A stretch of 64,000 bases of DNA from Marvinbryantia formatexigens DSM 14469 (GCF_025148285.1 NZ_CP102268.1:186001-250000), one strand, 5' to 3'. Positions 18,242-26,749 are shown, counted from the stretch's first letter. The notes: generated by a model not told the origin, from the letters alone. Program-made: numbers and translations.

Positions 18242-19289
18242 AATCCACACTCCAATCCCGGACGGCGGCGGCAACTGTCACACCGTCACCCGCTGTTTTT
18301 TTCAATAATAATCTGCCGTTTCCCGACGCCAGATATGCGCTGCGCTCACAGACATTATCCACGCCCGTAACGGATCTCACAAAGGCGGAATCCGAAAAAT
18401 CACCCTCCGCCTGCTGCAGCTCCTCTGCCTCATAGGTGATAAAGGGAAGCTGATGCGCGGCGGCAAATTCCAGCAGTCCCGGCTCCTGCGCCTTCAGGGA
18501 AATGCTGGCGACCCGCTCGATACCATGCATGGATATCCCGCACGCCCGCAGCGCCTCACGCACCTTTTTCTCAATCGTTTCCGCCGGCGTTCCCTTTTTG
18601 CAGCCGATGCCAAGGCTGACGATTCGCGGAACCAGCGTCAGGGTCTGCTTATACGGCTTTTTCTCCTCCTGCAGGCTTATGCAGATGCCACAGGCGCCCG
18701 CAAAGACCTTCTGCTCCTCCCAGACCTCCAGCTCCTCCGGAATACTGCCGATTACCGGAAAGTCGCTGTAAAAGCCGATTTTCTTTTCATCCAGCACCTC
18801 CGCGGAAATCTGCTTCGCGCGCTCCATGCTGGTGATATAAAGCTGATTTTTTCTGGCAAATACATCCACGGCAAAGCGTCCGTTCACGTCCGTCGCCGTC
18901 GTGATGACCGGTATCGCGCCCGTCAGATTGGCAAGCGTCCCGGCAAGGTCGTTGGCACCGCCGATATGACCGGAGAGCAGGGAGATAACAAAAACGCCCT
19001 TTTCATCCATCACGACCACCGCCGGATCCTTCGTCTTATGCTCCAGATACGGCGCGATACTGCGCACGGCAATGCCTGTCGCCCCGATAAACAGTATCGC
19101 ATCCACGGAAGCAAACATCCGTCCGGTCCACTCCTTTACAGGAACGTCCAGCGCAGACAGCCCGTATTTTTCTGCATACCGGGACATGGTGCAGCTCTGG
19201 CAGTCGTAGCCCTGCCTGGAAAGCAGCTCTGTGACGGCGGCGTTCAGACGGCTTCCGCGCTCCGTGAAGCTGATAACCGCCAGCTTCAT
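18234..19289 (-). CDS. cbiG: Cobalt-precorrin-5A hydrolase
   Basis: CbiG opens the delta-lactone of cobalt-precorrin-5A, releasing acetaldehyde. The 351-residue protein has the N-terminal ISFTERGSRLNA region, FIGATGIAVRSIAPYL, and DEKGVFVISLLSGHIGGANDLA. Its C-terminal domain begins SLGIGCKKGTPAETIE. The start overlaps the cbiF stop as ATGA. Confidence 0.95.
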   Translation of the reverse strand: MKLAVISFTERGSRLNAAVTELLSRQGYDCQSCTMSRYAEKYGLSALDVPVKEWTGRMFASVDAILFIGATGIAVRSIAPYLEHKTKDPAVVVMDEKGVFVISLLSGHIGGANDLAGTLANLTGAIPVITTATDVNGRFAVDVFARKNQLYITSMERAKQISAEVLDEKKIGFYSDFPVIGSIPEELEVWEEQKVFAGACGICISLQEEKKPYKQTLTLVPRIVSLGIGCKKGTPAETIEKKVREALRACGISMHGIERVASISLKAQEPGLLEFAAAHQLPFITYEAEELQQAEGDFSDSAFVRSVTGVDNVCERSAYLASGNGRLLLKKTAGDGVTVAAAVRDWSVDFE

Positions 19290-20044
19290 TTCTTTGCCTC
19301 CCGGAATTCTGTCGTAAACGCCGGATTGTAAAGCTCAGAGCGGTTGTAATGGCTGTGGCTGACCACATCCCCGATAATCATCAGCGCAGTCTTGGTAATA
19401 TTATTTTCCCTTGCTGTCTCTGCCAGCGTTCCCACGGTGCAGACAAAGGTTTTTTCGTCCTCCCAGGTCGCCTTATAGACGATAGCCGCCGGTGTATCTG
19501 CCGTATAGCCGCCGGCAATCAGACGCTCTGAAAGCTTTTCCAGCATACCGGTACTTAAAAATACCACCATTGTCGCCTGATGCGACGCGAGCGACGCGAT
19601 TTCCTCCTTCTCCGGCACCGGCGTCCTGCCCGCCATGCGCGTGATAATCACGCTCTGCGATACATCCGGCAGGGTATATTCCAGATTGAGCGCCGCTGCC
19701 GCTCCGCAGAACGAGCTGACGCCAGGGCAGTCCGTGTAGGGAATCCCCTTCTCATCAAGCGCGTCCATCTGTTCGCGGATAGCCCCGTAAAGGCTGGGGT
19801 CCCCGGTGTGCAGCCGGACCGTCATCAGCCCCTTTTCCTCTGCCGCATATATCACCTCCAGCACTTCCTCCAGCGTCATCCGGGCGCTGTTGTAAATGCT
19901 GCAGCCCTCCTTCGCGTAAGAAAGAAGCTGCGGGTTCACCAGCGAGCCTGCATAGATAATTACATCTGCCTCAGAGAGCAGCTTCTGTCCGCGCACCGTA
20001 ATCAGATCCGGCGCGCCCGGTCCTGCGCCTACAAAATTTACCAT
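19286..20044 (-). CDS. cbiF: Cobalt-precorrin-4 C11-methyltransferase
   Basis: CbiF methylates C11 of cobalt-precorrin-4. The 252 residues begin MVNFVGAGPGAPDLITVRG and contain the SAM loops RLHTGDPSLYGAIREQ and CPGVSSFCGAAAALN. It starts one base after the cbiL stop and overlaps cbiG by four bases. Confidence 0.95.
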   Translation of the reverse strand: MVNFVGAGPGAPDLITVRGQKLLSEADVIIYAGSLVNPQLLSYAKEGCSIYNSARMTLEEVLEVIYAAEEKGLMTVRLHTGDPSLYGAIREQMDALDEKGIPYTDCPGVSSFCGAAAALNLEYTLPDVSQSVIITRMAGRTPVPEKEEIASLASHQATMVVFLSTGMLEKLSERLIAGGYTADTPAAIVYKATWEDEKTFVCTVGTLAETARENNITKTALMIIGDVVSHSHYNRSELYNPAFTTEFREAKK

Positions 20045-20045
20045 T

Positions 20046-20735
20046 TCAATCCCTCTCCTTTACTATAATCAGTGAATAATATCCCGCCGTTTCCGGTATT
20101 TCCTCTGCGCCATAGTACAGCTTTTCGCCCGGCATCCCGCAGTTTTCTATCATCAGCGTCTCTGCATTGTCCATCTGCTGCAGCTGCTGCTTTACGTCCC
20201 GCATTTTTCTGCCCGCCTTCATAAGCACCTTCGTGCCCGGCAGCTTCAGTGCATCCGCGATCTGATAAGAAGCGGGAATAACATGCAGCGGCTCCGATTT
20301 TTCCACCAGCCCGGTGTTCATCTTTGCCGCAGCCGCGCAGAAAGACGGAATGCCGCTGATAATCGCAGCGGGGTAGCCCATCGCCAGAATCCTTTTGTGC
20401 ACATAAAGATAAGTGGAATATATGCAGGGGTCTCCCAGCGTAAGAAACGCCACGTTTTTCCCTGCCGCAAGCGCCGCCGCCACCTGCTCCGCCGCCGCCT
20501 CATGGCTCTTTTGCAGCTCCTCCTTATCCTTTGTCATCGGCATATGGATTTCCAGACATTCCTTTCCGGCAATTTCCGGCACCGCCTGTATGGTAATCTG
20601 CCATGCAACCGTCTCTTCCTTCTTCATTCCCGGAACCGCAATGCAGTCCGCCTCCTGTATGATGCGCACCGCCTTCAGTGTCAGCAGCTCCGCGTCTCCC
20701 GGTCCGATTCCCACTCCGTATAATGTTCCCTGCAT
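20046..20735 (-). CDS. cbiL: Cobalt-factor II (precorrin-2) C20-methyltransferase
   Basis: CbiL methylates C20, the first methylation after cobalt insertion. The 229-residue protein starts MQGTLYGVGIGPGDAELLTLKA, with FLTLGDPCIYSTYLY and ISGIPSFCAAAAKM. It is 33 bases downstream of cbiD. Confidence 0.95.
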   Translation of the reverse strand: MQGTLYGVGIGPGDAELLTLKAVRIIQEADCIAVPGMKKEETVAWQITIQAVPEIAGKECLEIHMPMTKDKEELQKSHEAAAEQVAAALAAGKNVAFLTLGDPCIYSTYLYVHKRILAMGYPAAIISGIPSFCAAAAKMNTGLVEKSEPLHVIPASYQIADALKLPGTKVLMKAGRKMRDVKQQLQQMDNAETLMIENCGMPGEKLYYGAEEIPETAGYYSLIIVKERD

Positions 20736-20768
20736 AAATCCTCCTGCCTTTTCTCTCTTTTGTTTTAT

Positions 20769-21923
20769 CTATTCCTTCACGCGGAATTTCTCCAATAGCT
20801 CTCCCGCGCCCTCCGTCTCTCCCAGATAGCCGTGCTGGTTGGAAAAAATCACCGCCTCCGTCTGCAGCGCTCCCCCGCAGCGGTGCTGCATGTAATAACG
20901 GATACGCGGCAGAATTTCCTTCATCGTCTTTTCCGTAAGATTTTTTTCCTCCAGGATATCCAGTGCCTCCTCGGTAGTGATGGTATCCAGTATCCGCATG
21001 GCGGTTCCGGCATCCGCCCCGGCGCGCAGCGCCTGCGCCGCCATCAGCTCCGCACGGCAGTCCGCCGCCCGCGAATGGGTATTCATAATCCCGCCGGATA
21101 CCTTGATAAATTTCCCGATGTGCGCCACAAACAGGATGCCGCGAACGCCCAGCTCCACCGCCATATCCAGTGTCTCGCCCACATAATTGCTGCATTTCAT
21201 GCTGTCTGCGGTATCGATCTGCATACCCTCCCGCAGAAAATCCTCACCGTAATTGCCCGGCGTAATCAGCAGATAATCCCTGCCCGCCGCCCGCTTCATT
21301 TCCATTTCCAGCCGGATGCTGGCAACCAGCGCCTCCTCGCTCATCGGCACCACAATGCCGCTGGTTCCCAGAATAGAAATTCCGCCGGTAATCCCCAGAC
21401 GCGGATTGAAGGTGCGCAGAGCAATTTCCTCCCCGCCAGGAGCAGAGATTTCCACAGCCAGCCTGCAGGGCTGCTCCAGCTCCTCGCAGACCTCCTCCAG
21501 CGCGCGGGTAATCATTTCCCGCGGCACACGGTTTATCGCCGCTTCCCCGACCGGCTGCCACAGTCCCTTTTTCGTGACGGTACCGACGCCGCGCCCGCCG
21601 GTAATCTGCACGCCGTCCGTTTCCGTTTTTTTCACCCTGGCAAAAATCAGCAGCCCGTGTGTGACATCCGGGTCGTCCCCGCCGTCCTTGCGCACCGCGC
21701 AGGATACCTCCTCCGGTCTGCGGCAGATTTCCTCCACCGCAAGATGCAGGCGGGTACCCTCCGGCACCACCAGCTCCACCTCCGGAATATCCTTTTTCAG
21801 AAACAGCATCAGCGCGGCTGCCTTTGCCGCCGCGGCGGCGCAGGTTCCGGTCGTATAGCCGCAGCGCAGCCGTTTATTGTTCTTCAGTACATAACGGTCC
21901 TCCAGACCTGTTCTGTGCTCCAT
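20769..21923 (-). CDS. cbiD: Cobalt-precorrin-5B C1-methyltransferase
   Basis: CbiD methylates C1 in the anaerobic route. I prefer the ATG at 21923 (MEHRTGLED), six bases after GAGGG, to the one at 21929, which touches that site directly. The 384-residue protein has the signature LRCGYTTGTCAAAAAKAA and GGVGT-like GRGVGTVTKKGLWQPVGE. It is the first gene of the corrinoid run. The 61 bases upstream hold the dut terminator hairpin and no recognisable cobalamin riboswitch or strong promoter. Confidence 0.94.
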   Translation of the reverse strand: MEHRTGLEDRYVLKNNKRLRCGYTTGTCAAAAAKAAALMLFLKKDIPEVELVVPEGTRLHLAVEEICRRPEEVSCAVRKDGGDDPDVTHGLLIFARVKKTETDGVQITGGRGVGTVTKKGLWQPVGEAAINRVPREMITRALEEVCEELEQPCRLAVEISAPGGEEIALRTFNPRLGITGGISILGTSGIVVPMSEEALVASIRLEMEMKRAAGRDYLLITPGNYGEDFLREGMQIDTADSMKCSNYVGETLDMAVELGVRGILFVAHIGKFIKVSGGIMNTHSRAADCRAELMAAQALRAGADAGTAMRILDTITTEEALDILEEKNLTEKTMKEILPRIRYYMQHRCGGALQTEAVIFSNQHGYLGETEGAGELLEKFRVKE

Positions 21924-21945
21924 AAACATCCCTCACATATACCAA

Positions 21946-21973
21946 CAAAACCGCTGCCAAAAAAGGCAACGGT
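21946..21973 (-). terminator. Hairpin between dut and cbiD
   Basis: On the minus strand CCGTTGCC-TTTTTT-GGCAGCGG forms an 8-bp stem (one G-U pair) followed by TTTTG. It ends dut or acts as an attenuator for read-through into cbiD. Confidence 0.7.
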
Positions 21974-21984
21974 ATCTCTCTTCT

Positions 21985-22419
21985 CTATGCTTTGCCGGTA
22001 CTTCCGAATCCGCCGCGGTCCTCCCCGTCCAGCTTTTCCACCTGCTCAAAGCAGACGGTGGGCTGATGCTTCATAATGCGGAACTGGCAGATGCGGTCGT
22101 TTACGTGAATCTGCGTGTCGCGCACCGCATACACCGGCATAAACCACTGGTCGTTATCGCCGCAGTAGGTCTCGTCGATCACGCCAAAATGGTTTGTCTG
22201 GATAATGCCGAAATTTTTAAAAGTGGAGCTGCGCGGCACCACATGCGCCTCGTAGCCCGCCGGAAGACGCATGGCAACGCCAAGCGGAATCAGCTTAAAT
22301 TCTCCCGCTTTCAGCGTAACCTCCTGGGCCGCGCGCAGGTCAATCCAGTCCGATTTCCCGTCAATATAAGCAAGCGGCTCAATCTTATCGGTAAAATATT
22401 TAATCTGTATTTTTTCCAT
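21985..22419 (-). CDS. dut: dUTP diphosphatase
   Basis: It hydrolyses dUTP to dUMP. The 144-residue trimeric type has motif 3-like [14 protein letters not shown], the [11 protein letters not shown] motif and the C-terminal GGFGSTGKA phosphate-binding arm. It lies 77 bases after nrdG on the same strand, so both act on nucleotide pools and likely share the promoter at 23070-23098. Confidence 0.94.
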   Translation of the reverse strand: MEKIQIKYFTDKIEPLAYIDGKSDWIDLRAAQEVTLKAGEFKLIPLGVAMRLPAGYEAHVVPRSSTFKNFGIIQTNHFGVIDETYCGDNDQWFMPVYAVRDTQIHVNDRICQFRIMKHQPTVCFEQVEKLDGEDRGGFGSTGKA

Positions 22420-22496
22420 CCGGATGCTCCTTTTCCCTTATTGCACGCAACCGTTTTCGCAGATCCATTTAAGATCCGCTTTGCAGACAGGACGAC

Positions 22497-22988
22497 CTAC
22501 TCGCAGTGCAGAACCACTCTTCCCGCCGCCAGCGACTGCGGTACATCAATCACACGCTGGTTGGAGCTGCCCTTCCAGTGAAGCTGCGTGTCCATTTTAT
22601 CCACCTCAAACTCTCCGTCCACCAGCACATCCACGTAGCGCATGATGGGACTGCGGCATACCTCCTCCCAGAGCCCTCCGGTATACAGCCAGATGGTCTT
22701 ATCCGGAAATTTTTCTTTAATCTCCCTCGCCAGCGCCTCCACATCCAGCTGGTTTGTGGGATACATCGGGTCGCCGCCGCTGAAGGTAATGCCGGAAATA
22801 TAGGACTGCTCCAGTTGCTCAAACAGCTCCTGCTTCGCCGCCTCGTCAAACAAAAGTCCTCCGTCCGGGTCCCAGGTAACGGGATTCTGGCACTGCGGAC
22901 AGCAATGCGCACAGCCTGCCACCCAGAGCACGACGCGCAGCCCGTCCCCGTTCAGCATGTCGTCCTTCGTAATATTATGATATCTCAT
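22497..22988 (-). CDS. nrdG: Anaerobic ribonucleotide reductase activating protein
   Basis: A radical-SAM enzyme that installs the glycyl radical on NrdD. I place the start at 22988 (MRYHNITKDDMLNGDG), eight bases after GGGAGG; a longer frame to 23048 lacks a site. It has 163 residues. The iron-sulphur motif C-x3-C-x2-C is in CAHCCPQCQNP, and FSGGDPMYP is typical. No nrdD gene is next to it in this window, which is unusual but not unique. Confidence 0.93.
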   Translation of the reverse strand: MRYHNITKDDMLNGDGLRVVLWVAGCAHCCPQCQNPVTWDPDGGLLFDEAAKQELFEQLEQSYISGITFSGGDPMYPTNQLDVEALAREIKEKFPDKTIWLYTGGLWEEVCRSPIMRYVDVLVDGEFEVDKMDTQLHWKGSSNQRVIDVPQSLAAGRVVLHCE

Positions 22989-23069
22989 GAAATCCTCCCA
23001 GAACGCGTCCTTAAAACAATATTTTGTATTTTCATCATTTTTCAGCACACGATTTAGTGCCCGATACTG

Positions 23070-23098
23070 ATTCTATCATTTCCGTCAGAACACGTCAA
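23070..23098 (-). promoter_or_regulatory. nrdG-dut promoter
   Basis: -35 TTGACG (23093-23098) and -10 TAGAAT (23070-23075) are 17 bases apart on the minus strand. Just downstream, GCACTAAATCGTGTGC is partly palindromic and could be an NrdR-type site, but the match is loose. Confidence 0.7.
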
Positions 23099-23113
23099 GA
23101 GAAGAATATACTT

Positions 23114-23923
23114 TTATTTCGAAAACAGAATCCGGTCGTTGTCCAGAGCCTTTCCCGCCCCGGCATTGAATTTTTCCAGCAGCCCGTCCACAGTCAGTCC
23201 CCGGCGCTCCTCACCGCTGATATCCAGCACGATTCTGCCTCCGTCCATCATCAGCGTGCGGTTGCCCATCTGCAGCGCGGAATGCATATTGTGTGTAATC
23301 ATCAGACAGGCGAGGTTGTTTTCTTCCACAATGTTTCTCGTCAGCTCCAGAACCTTCTCCGCCGTTGCCGGGTCCAGAGCCGCCGTGTGCTCATCCAGCA
23401 GCAGTATCTTCGGCGGCACAAGCGTCGCCGCCATCAGAAGCGTGAGCGCCTGCCGCTGTCCGCCGGAAAGCAGTCCCACCGGCTGCTTCATGCGGTCCTC
23501 CAGTCCCATGCCAAGTAAGGAGAGCTTCTCCCGGAAATAGCTGCGCTGTTCCCTGCTGATGCGTGAAAACGCGGAACCTCTTCCGCCCTGCGAGGCGCGC
23601 AGATAAGCGAGCGCCAGATTCTCCTCTATCGTCATATGCGGCGCCGTACCGCGCATCGGGTCCTGGAACAGCCGTCCGATTTCCGTCGCGCGTTTATAGT
23701 CCGGAACATAGGTGATATCCCGTCCGTCCAGCTCGACGCTTCCCTCGTCCACGTAAAAGCTGCCGGCGATGCAGTTAAAAAGTGTTGACTTTCCGGCTCC
23801 GTTGCTGCCGATAATCGTAGCGAACTCGCCGTTCTCCACTGTCAGGCTGACGCCGTCCAGCGCAACCCTTTCGTTGACTGTGCCCGCATTAAATGTCTTT
23901 TTTACCTTTGTCAGTTTTAACAT
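23114..23923 (-). CDS. ABC transporter ATP-binding protein (TrpZ-type)
   Basis: This ATPase of a tryptophan-type importer has 269 residues from the start at 23923 (MLKLTKVKKTFN), which overlaps the permease stop by 7 bases. Walker A is IGSNGAGKSTLFN, the signature is GLLSGGQRQALTLL, and Walker B is KILLLDEHTAALDP. A longer frame to 24049 lies inside the permease gene and is rejected. It is the last gene of the T-box-controlled operon. Confidence 0.92.
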   Translation of the reverse strand: MLKLTKVKKTFNAGTVNERVALDGVSLTVENGEFATIIGSNGAGKSTLFNCIAGSFYVDEGSVELDGRDITYVPDYKRATEIGRLFQDPMRGTAPHMTIEENLALAYLRASQGGRGSAFSRISREQRSYFREKLSLLGMGLEDRMKQPVGLLSGGQRQALTLLMAATLVPPKILLLDEHTAALDPATAEKVLELTRNIVEENNLACLMITHNMHSALQMGNRTLMMDGGRIVLDISGEERRGLTVDGLLEKFNAGAGKALDNDRILFSK

Positions 23924-24849
23924 CCGCTGCCGCCTCCCTTTCTGGCGGACATTGCCGCCATTTTCCGCTTCTGGAAAGCAATCTGATTTTTCAGATACGG
24001 GGAAGCGATGGCAACTGCCACGATCACCGCCGAGACAAGCTTCAGGCACTCCGCCGGAATATGCAGGCGCAGTGCAATCGCTATCGCGAAACGGTACAGA
24101 CAGCTTCCGAGAATAACGCCGACGATCCGCTTAAACATATTTCCCTTTCCAATCAGTGTCTCTCCGATAATCAGACTGGCAAGCGCGATTGTGACCATAC
24201 CGGTGCCGAGATTGATATCGCAGGATTTCTGGTACTGTCCAATCAGACAGCCGGAAAGCGCCGTCAGCGCGCTGGAAATGCAGAGCCCGACCGTGATGGT
24301 AAAGCCCGGATTGATACTGGAGGCTTTCACCATATCCGCATTGTCTCCGGTAGCGCGGATGGAAAGTCCCAGCCGCGTTCCCAGAAACCATGTCAGAATC
24401 AGGCAGACAAGTACAACAACTATCACCGCCGTTATCAGCTTATACCAGGTAGTGCCAAACACACCCTTCAGCAGACTGAAGATGGTCTCGCTTTTGAAAA
24501 TCGACAGATTCGACGAAAATCCCATCACGGCAAGGTTTACCGTGTAAAGCCCCGTATTTACAATGATTCCGGCAAGAATCGGCTCCACGCCGAGCTTCGT
24601 CTGCAGCGACGCCATGATGTAGCCGGAGCAGACGCCCGCCAGCATGGCGGCAAACAGCGCAAGAATGGGATGCCCCATGATTGCGACCTGCGCGCCGACC
24701 GCGCAGCCCAGTGTAAAACAGCCGTCCGTCGAGAGGTCGGCAATATTCAGAATGGAGTAGCTCACAAAGAGCGCCAGCGCCACCAGCGCATAAATGAAGC
24801 CAAGCTCCAGCGCACTGATGACTACCGGAAGTGATAACAGTGATTCCAT
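23917..24849 (-). CDS. ABC transporter permease (TrpY-type)
   Basis: A 310-residue membrane protein with eight or so hydrophobic helices, of the branched-chain/LivH-like permease family that pairs with PF04392 binding proteins. Motifs include LSTDGCFTLGCAVGAQ and GTGMVTIALASLIIGE. The ATG has an AGGAGAAG site. A perfect 16-bp tandem duplication lies just upstream. Confidence 0.9.
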   Translation of the reverse strand: MESLLSLPVVISALELGFIYALVALALFVSYSILNIADLSTDGCFTLGCAVGAQVAIMGHPILALFAAMLAGVCSGYIMASLQTKLGVEPILAGIIVNTGLYTVNLAVMGFSSNLSIFKSETIFSLLKGVFGTTWYKLITAVIVVVLVCLILTWFLGTRLGLSIRATGDNADMVKASSINPGFTITVGLCISSALTALSGCLIGQYQKSCDINLGTGMVTIALASLIIGETLIGKGNMFKRIVGVILGSCLYRFAIAIALRLHIPAECLKLVSAVIVAVAIASPYLKNQIAFQKRKMAAMSARKGGGSGC

Positions 24850-24866
24850 AATTGTTCTTCTCCTGT

Positions 24867-24898
24867 CTACTACAATATATTTCTACTACAATATATTT
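24867..24898. repeat. Two tandem 16-bp copies ahead of the permease
   Basis: CTACTACAATATATTT occurs twice in direct succession between the binding-protein stop and the permease ribosome binding site. Confidence 0.9.
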
Positions 24899-24902
24899 CT
24901 GC

Positions 24903-25910
24903 TTAATCTTCAAATTCTTCTGCAGTAACAGTTTCCACGACAGCCGTGCATTTTTCTGCAAAGCCGCTGTAATCAATGCCAAGCGCTTCCGCTGTCTCTG
25001 TGTTTACGGTCGCGATACCATTGTCAAAGGTGAGCACCGGTGTTTCCGCCGGGTCCGCGCCCTTTAAGATTTCGATAACCATATCCGCCGTTGCCGTGCC
25101 GAGATTCTCATAATCTACGCCGTATCCGCAGAAAGCACCGTTTAACGCAAAGGAATCCGCCCCTGCATAGTGCGGGATGCCTGCATCGATAAATTTCTCG
25201 TAGATGGCAAGCTCCGCCGTCATAACCGTGTTATCGGTCGGCGTAAATACCGCGTCAACGCCAGCGGCAACCAGCGCGTCCGCCGCCTGCGAAACCTCGG
25301 TGTTGTTTGTGCCGGTCTTTTCCACTGCTTCGATGCCCTTTTCCTCCAGATATGCCTTTGCATCCGCAATCGGCTGTTTGGAGGAATCCTCAGACTGGCT
25401 GTATAAAAGTCCCACGGATTTGATATCCGGATTTGCCACAAGCATCAGATCCAGGATTGCCGTCGTGTTCAGGGAATCGCTGGTGCCCGTGATGTTTGCG
25501 CCCGGAGCCTCCATAGATTCTGCAAGTCCCGCTCCCACCGGGTCGGATACTGCGGAAAATACTACCGGAATCTGGTTATCCTCCGTTGCCGTCTGGACAA
25601 TCTGCGCCGCCGGGGTTGCAATCGGAACGATCACATCCACCCCATCCGCGATCAGCTGCGTCGCAATCTGGTTCAGCGTCGTCGAATCCGCCTGCCCGTT
25701 GTATACGTAACCCTCGTAAACGTAATTATCCTCCCCTTCTGCGGAAGCTTCATCCAGACGCGTCTCAATCGCCTTTTCTATCTGGTTCAGAGAAGCGTCA
25801 TCCACAAACTGGATAATACCCACTTTGTAATCCTGCGCCATCGCACTTCCCGCCATCATAATTGCCGCCGTCAGAGCCGCTGCTGTTCCTGCCAGTACTT
25901 TTCTTTTCAT
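24903..25910 (-). CDS. ABC transporter substrate-binding protein (TrpX-type, PF04392)
   Basis: A 335-residue exported binding protein. The start at 25910 (MKRKVLAGTAAALTAAIM) follows AAAGGAGAG; a longer frame through the upstream repeats is not real. The signal peptide appears to end at AMAQDYKVG. There is no lipobox cysteine, odd for a Gram-positive binding protein. The mature part has the family start VGIIQFVDDASLNQI and PVVFSAVSDPVGAGL. The Trp-type T-box upstream and published T-box surveys of trpXYZ transporters point to tryptophan or a related compound. Confidence 0.9.
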   Translation of the reverse strand: MKRKVLAGTAAALTAAIMMAGSAMAQDYKVGIIQFVDDASLNQIEKAIETRLDEASAEGEDNYVYEGYVYNGQADSTTLNQIATQLIADGVDVIVPIATPAAQIVQTATEDNQIPVVFSAVSDPVGAGLAESMEAPGANITGTSDSLNTTAILDLMLVANPDIKSVGLLYSQSEDSSKQPIADAKAYLEEKGIEAVEKTGTNNTEVSQAADALVAAGVDAVFTPTDNTVMTAELAIYEKFIDAGIPHYAGADSFALNGAFCGYGVDYENLGTATADMVIEILKGADPAETPVLTFDNGIATVNTETAEALGIDYSGFAEKCTAVVETVTAEEFED

Positions 25911-25967
25911 AATCTTACTCTCCTTTATATTTAAATTTTTTTGTTGCCATAGTAAATTGTTCCGCCG

Positions 25968-26206
25968 TGCCACCTTCATTCCACTCCATGTCGGTCGCGG
26001 ATCCCGGCCCTTCTGTACCTCCCAGGCCGTGCTCACCTCCATTCCGCTTCGCTCCATGTCGGTCGCGGGCCCCGGCCCTTCTGTACCTCCCAGGCCGTGC
26101 TCACCTCCATTCCGCTTCCGCTCCATGTCGGTCGCGGGCCCCGGCCCCTCTGTACCTCCCAGGCCGTGCTCACCTCCATTCCGCTTCGCTCCATGTCGGT
26201 CGCGGG
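25968..26206. repeat. 68-69 bp minisatellite in the transporter leader
   Basis: Four copies of a GC-rich unit start at 25985, 26053, 26122 and 26190 (marked by TCCATGTCGGTCGCGG), with a diverged partial copy on the left and a cut-off copy on the right. The period is 68, 69 and 68, so it does not preserve a reading frame. Each unit carries GGGCC-GG-GGCCC-like self-complementary parts (first copy diverged) and a GGAGGTGAGC string on the transcribed strand. The array lies between the T-box terminator and the binding-protein gene. Confidence 0.9.
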
Positions 26207-26257
26207 CTTGCGCCCTATAAATCCTCCCGCTCCTGCGTCTGCGTGCATGCAAGCATG

Positions 26258-26340
26258 CGCAGACTCTGAGCGGAAGGATTTGCACGGCTTAATACTTTCG
26301 CGCAGACTCTTGGCGGAAGGATTTGCACGGCTTAATGCTT
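26258..26340. repeat. Tandem 43-bp duplication next to the T-box terminator
   Basis: Two 40-bp near-identical copies (26258-26297 and 26301-26340, three mismatches) containing CGGAAGGATTTGCACGGC. Immediately to the left, around 26238-26265, an inverted repeat of about 13 bp contains GCATGC twice. Confidence 0.85.
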
Positions 26341-26345
26341 ACGCG

Positions 26346-26383
26346 AAAAAACCGCCCCAAACAATCCTCTTGTCTGAGACGGT
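26346..26383 (-). terminator. T-box-controlled terminator
   Basis: The minus strand forms a 14-bp stem (ACCGTCTCAGACAA with TTGTTTGGGGCGGT, using G-U pairs) followed by TTTTTT. It competes with the antiterminator formed by the T-box sequence just upstream. Confidence 0.9.
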
Positions 26384-26632
26384 AATAAACTGAATTATTA
26401 TCGCGGTACCACTCAACTTAACGTTAACGTCCACTCTCGCATGTACTTTCATACACTCCTGATTGATAACGGGTCCGGTTCCCGACAGCGCCTACTCTCT
26501 GTTTTCCGGTTTCAGGCTGCCCTCAAAAGTCCATTCGGCAAGCTATTCCATACCGCAATCCCACCATCTGCGGCTCTCTGTGATTTCCTTAAAATGCCTA
26601 CTATTCTTTCTCAACGGTTTCTTCTGATATGA
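26384..26632 (-). promoter_or_regulatory. T-box riboswitch, tryptophan specifier (UGG)
   Basis: The minus-strand leader contains the T-box core GAGTGGTACCGCG (26402-26414). In stem I, AGTA followed by GGCA pairs with TGCC followed by GAA, and the next triplet is TGG at 26531-26533, then A. The lower stem GAAAG pairs with CTTTT. This is the normal specifier-loop layout, so uncharged tRNA(Trp) should permit read-through into the ABC transporter operon. The specifier reading is by eye. Confidence 0.88.
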
Positions 26633-26636
26633 ATAG

Positions 26637-26665
26637 ATTTTAGCACGCTAAAGTATATTTGTCAA
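26637..26665 (-). promoter_or_regulatory. Promoter of the T-box/ABC transporter operon
   Basis: Consensus -35 TTGACA (26660-26665) and -10 TAAAAT (26637-26642) with 17-base spacing, immediately upstream of the T-box stem I. Confidence 0.85.
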
Positions 26666-26749
26666 CCGCTGTTTTTATTTGTTTCAAATTTCCTCGAAGC
26701 TTTTTCTCCGCGGCATACACCGGGCTACTGGTTCCTCCGTTCGCAGCAC

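Noticed and set aside
21924-21984. Cobalamin riboswitch ahead of cbiD
   Set aside because: Too short and no B12-box-like sequence; only a terminator hairpin is visible.
25968-26206. CRISPR-like array
   Set aside because: The repeats are directly adjacent with no unique spacers, and no cas genes are present.
25911-26285. N-terminal extension of the binding protein through the minisatellite
   Set aside because: A signal peptide and good ribosome binding site start at 25910, and the 68/69-bp period does not keep the frame.
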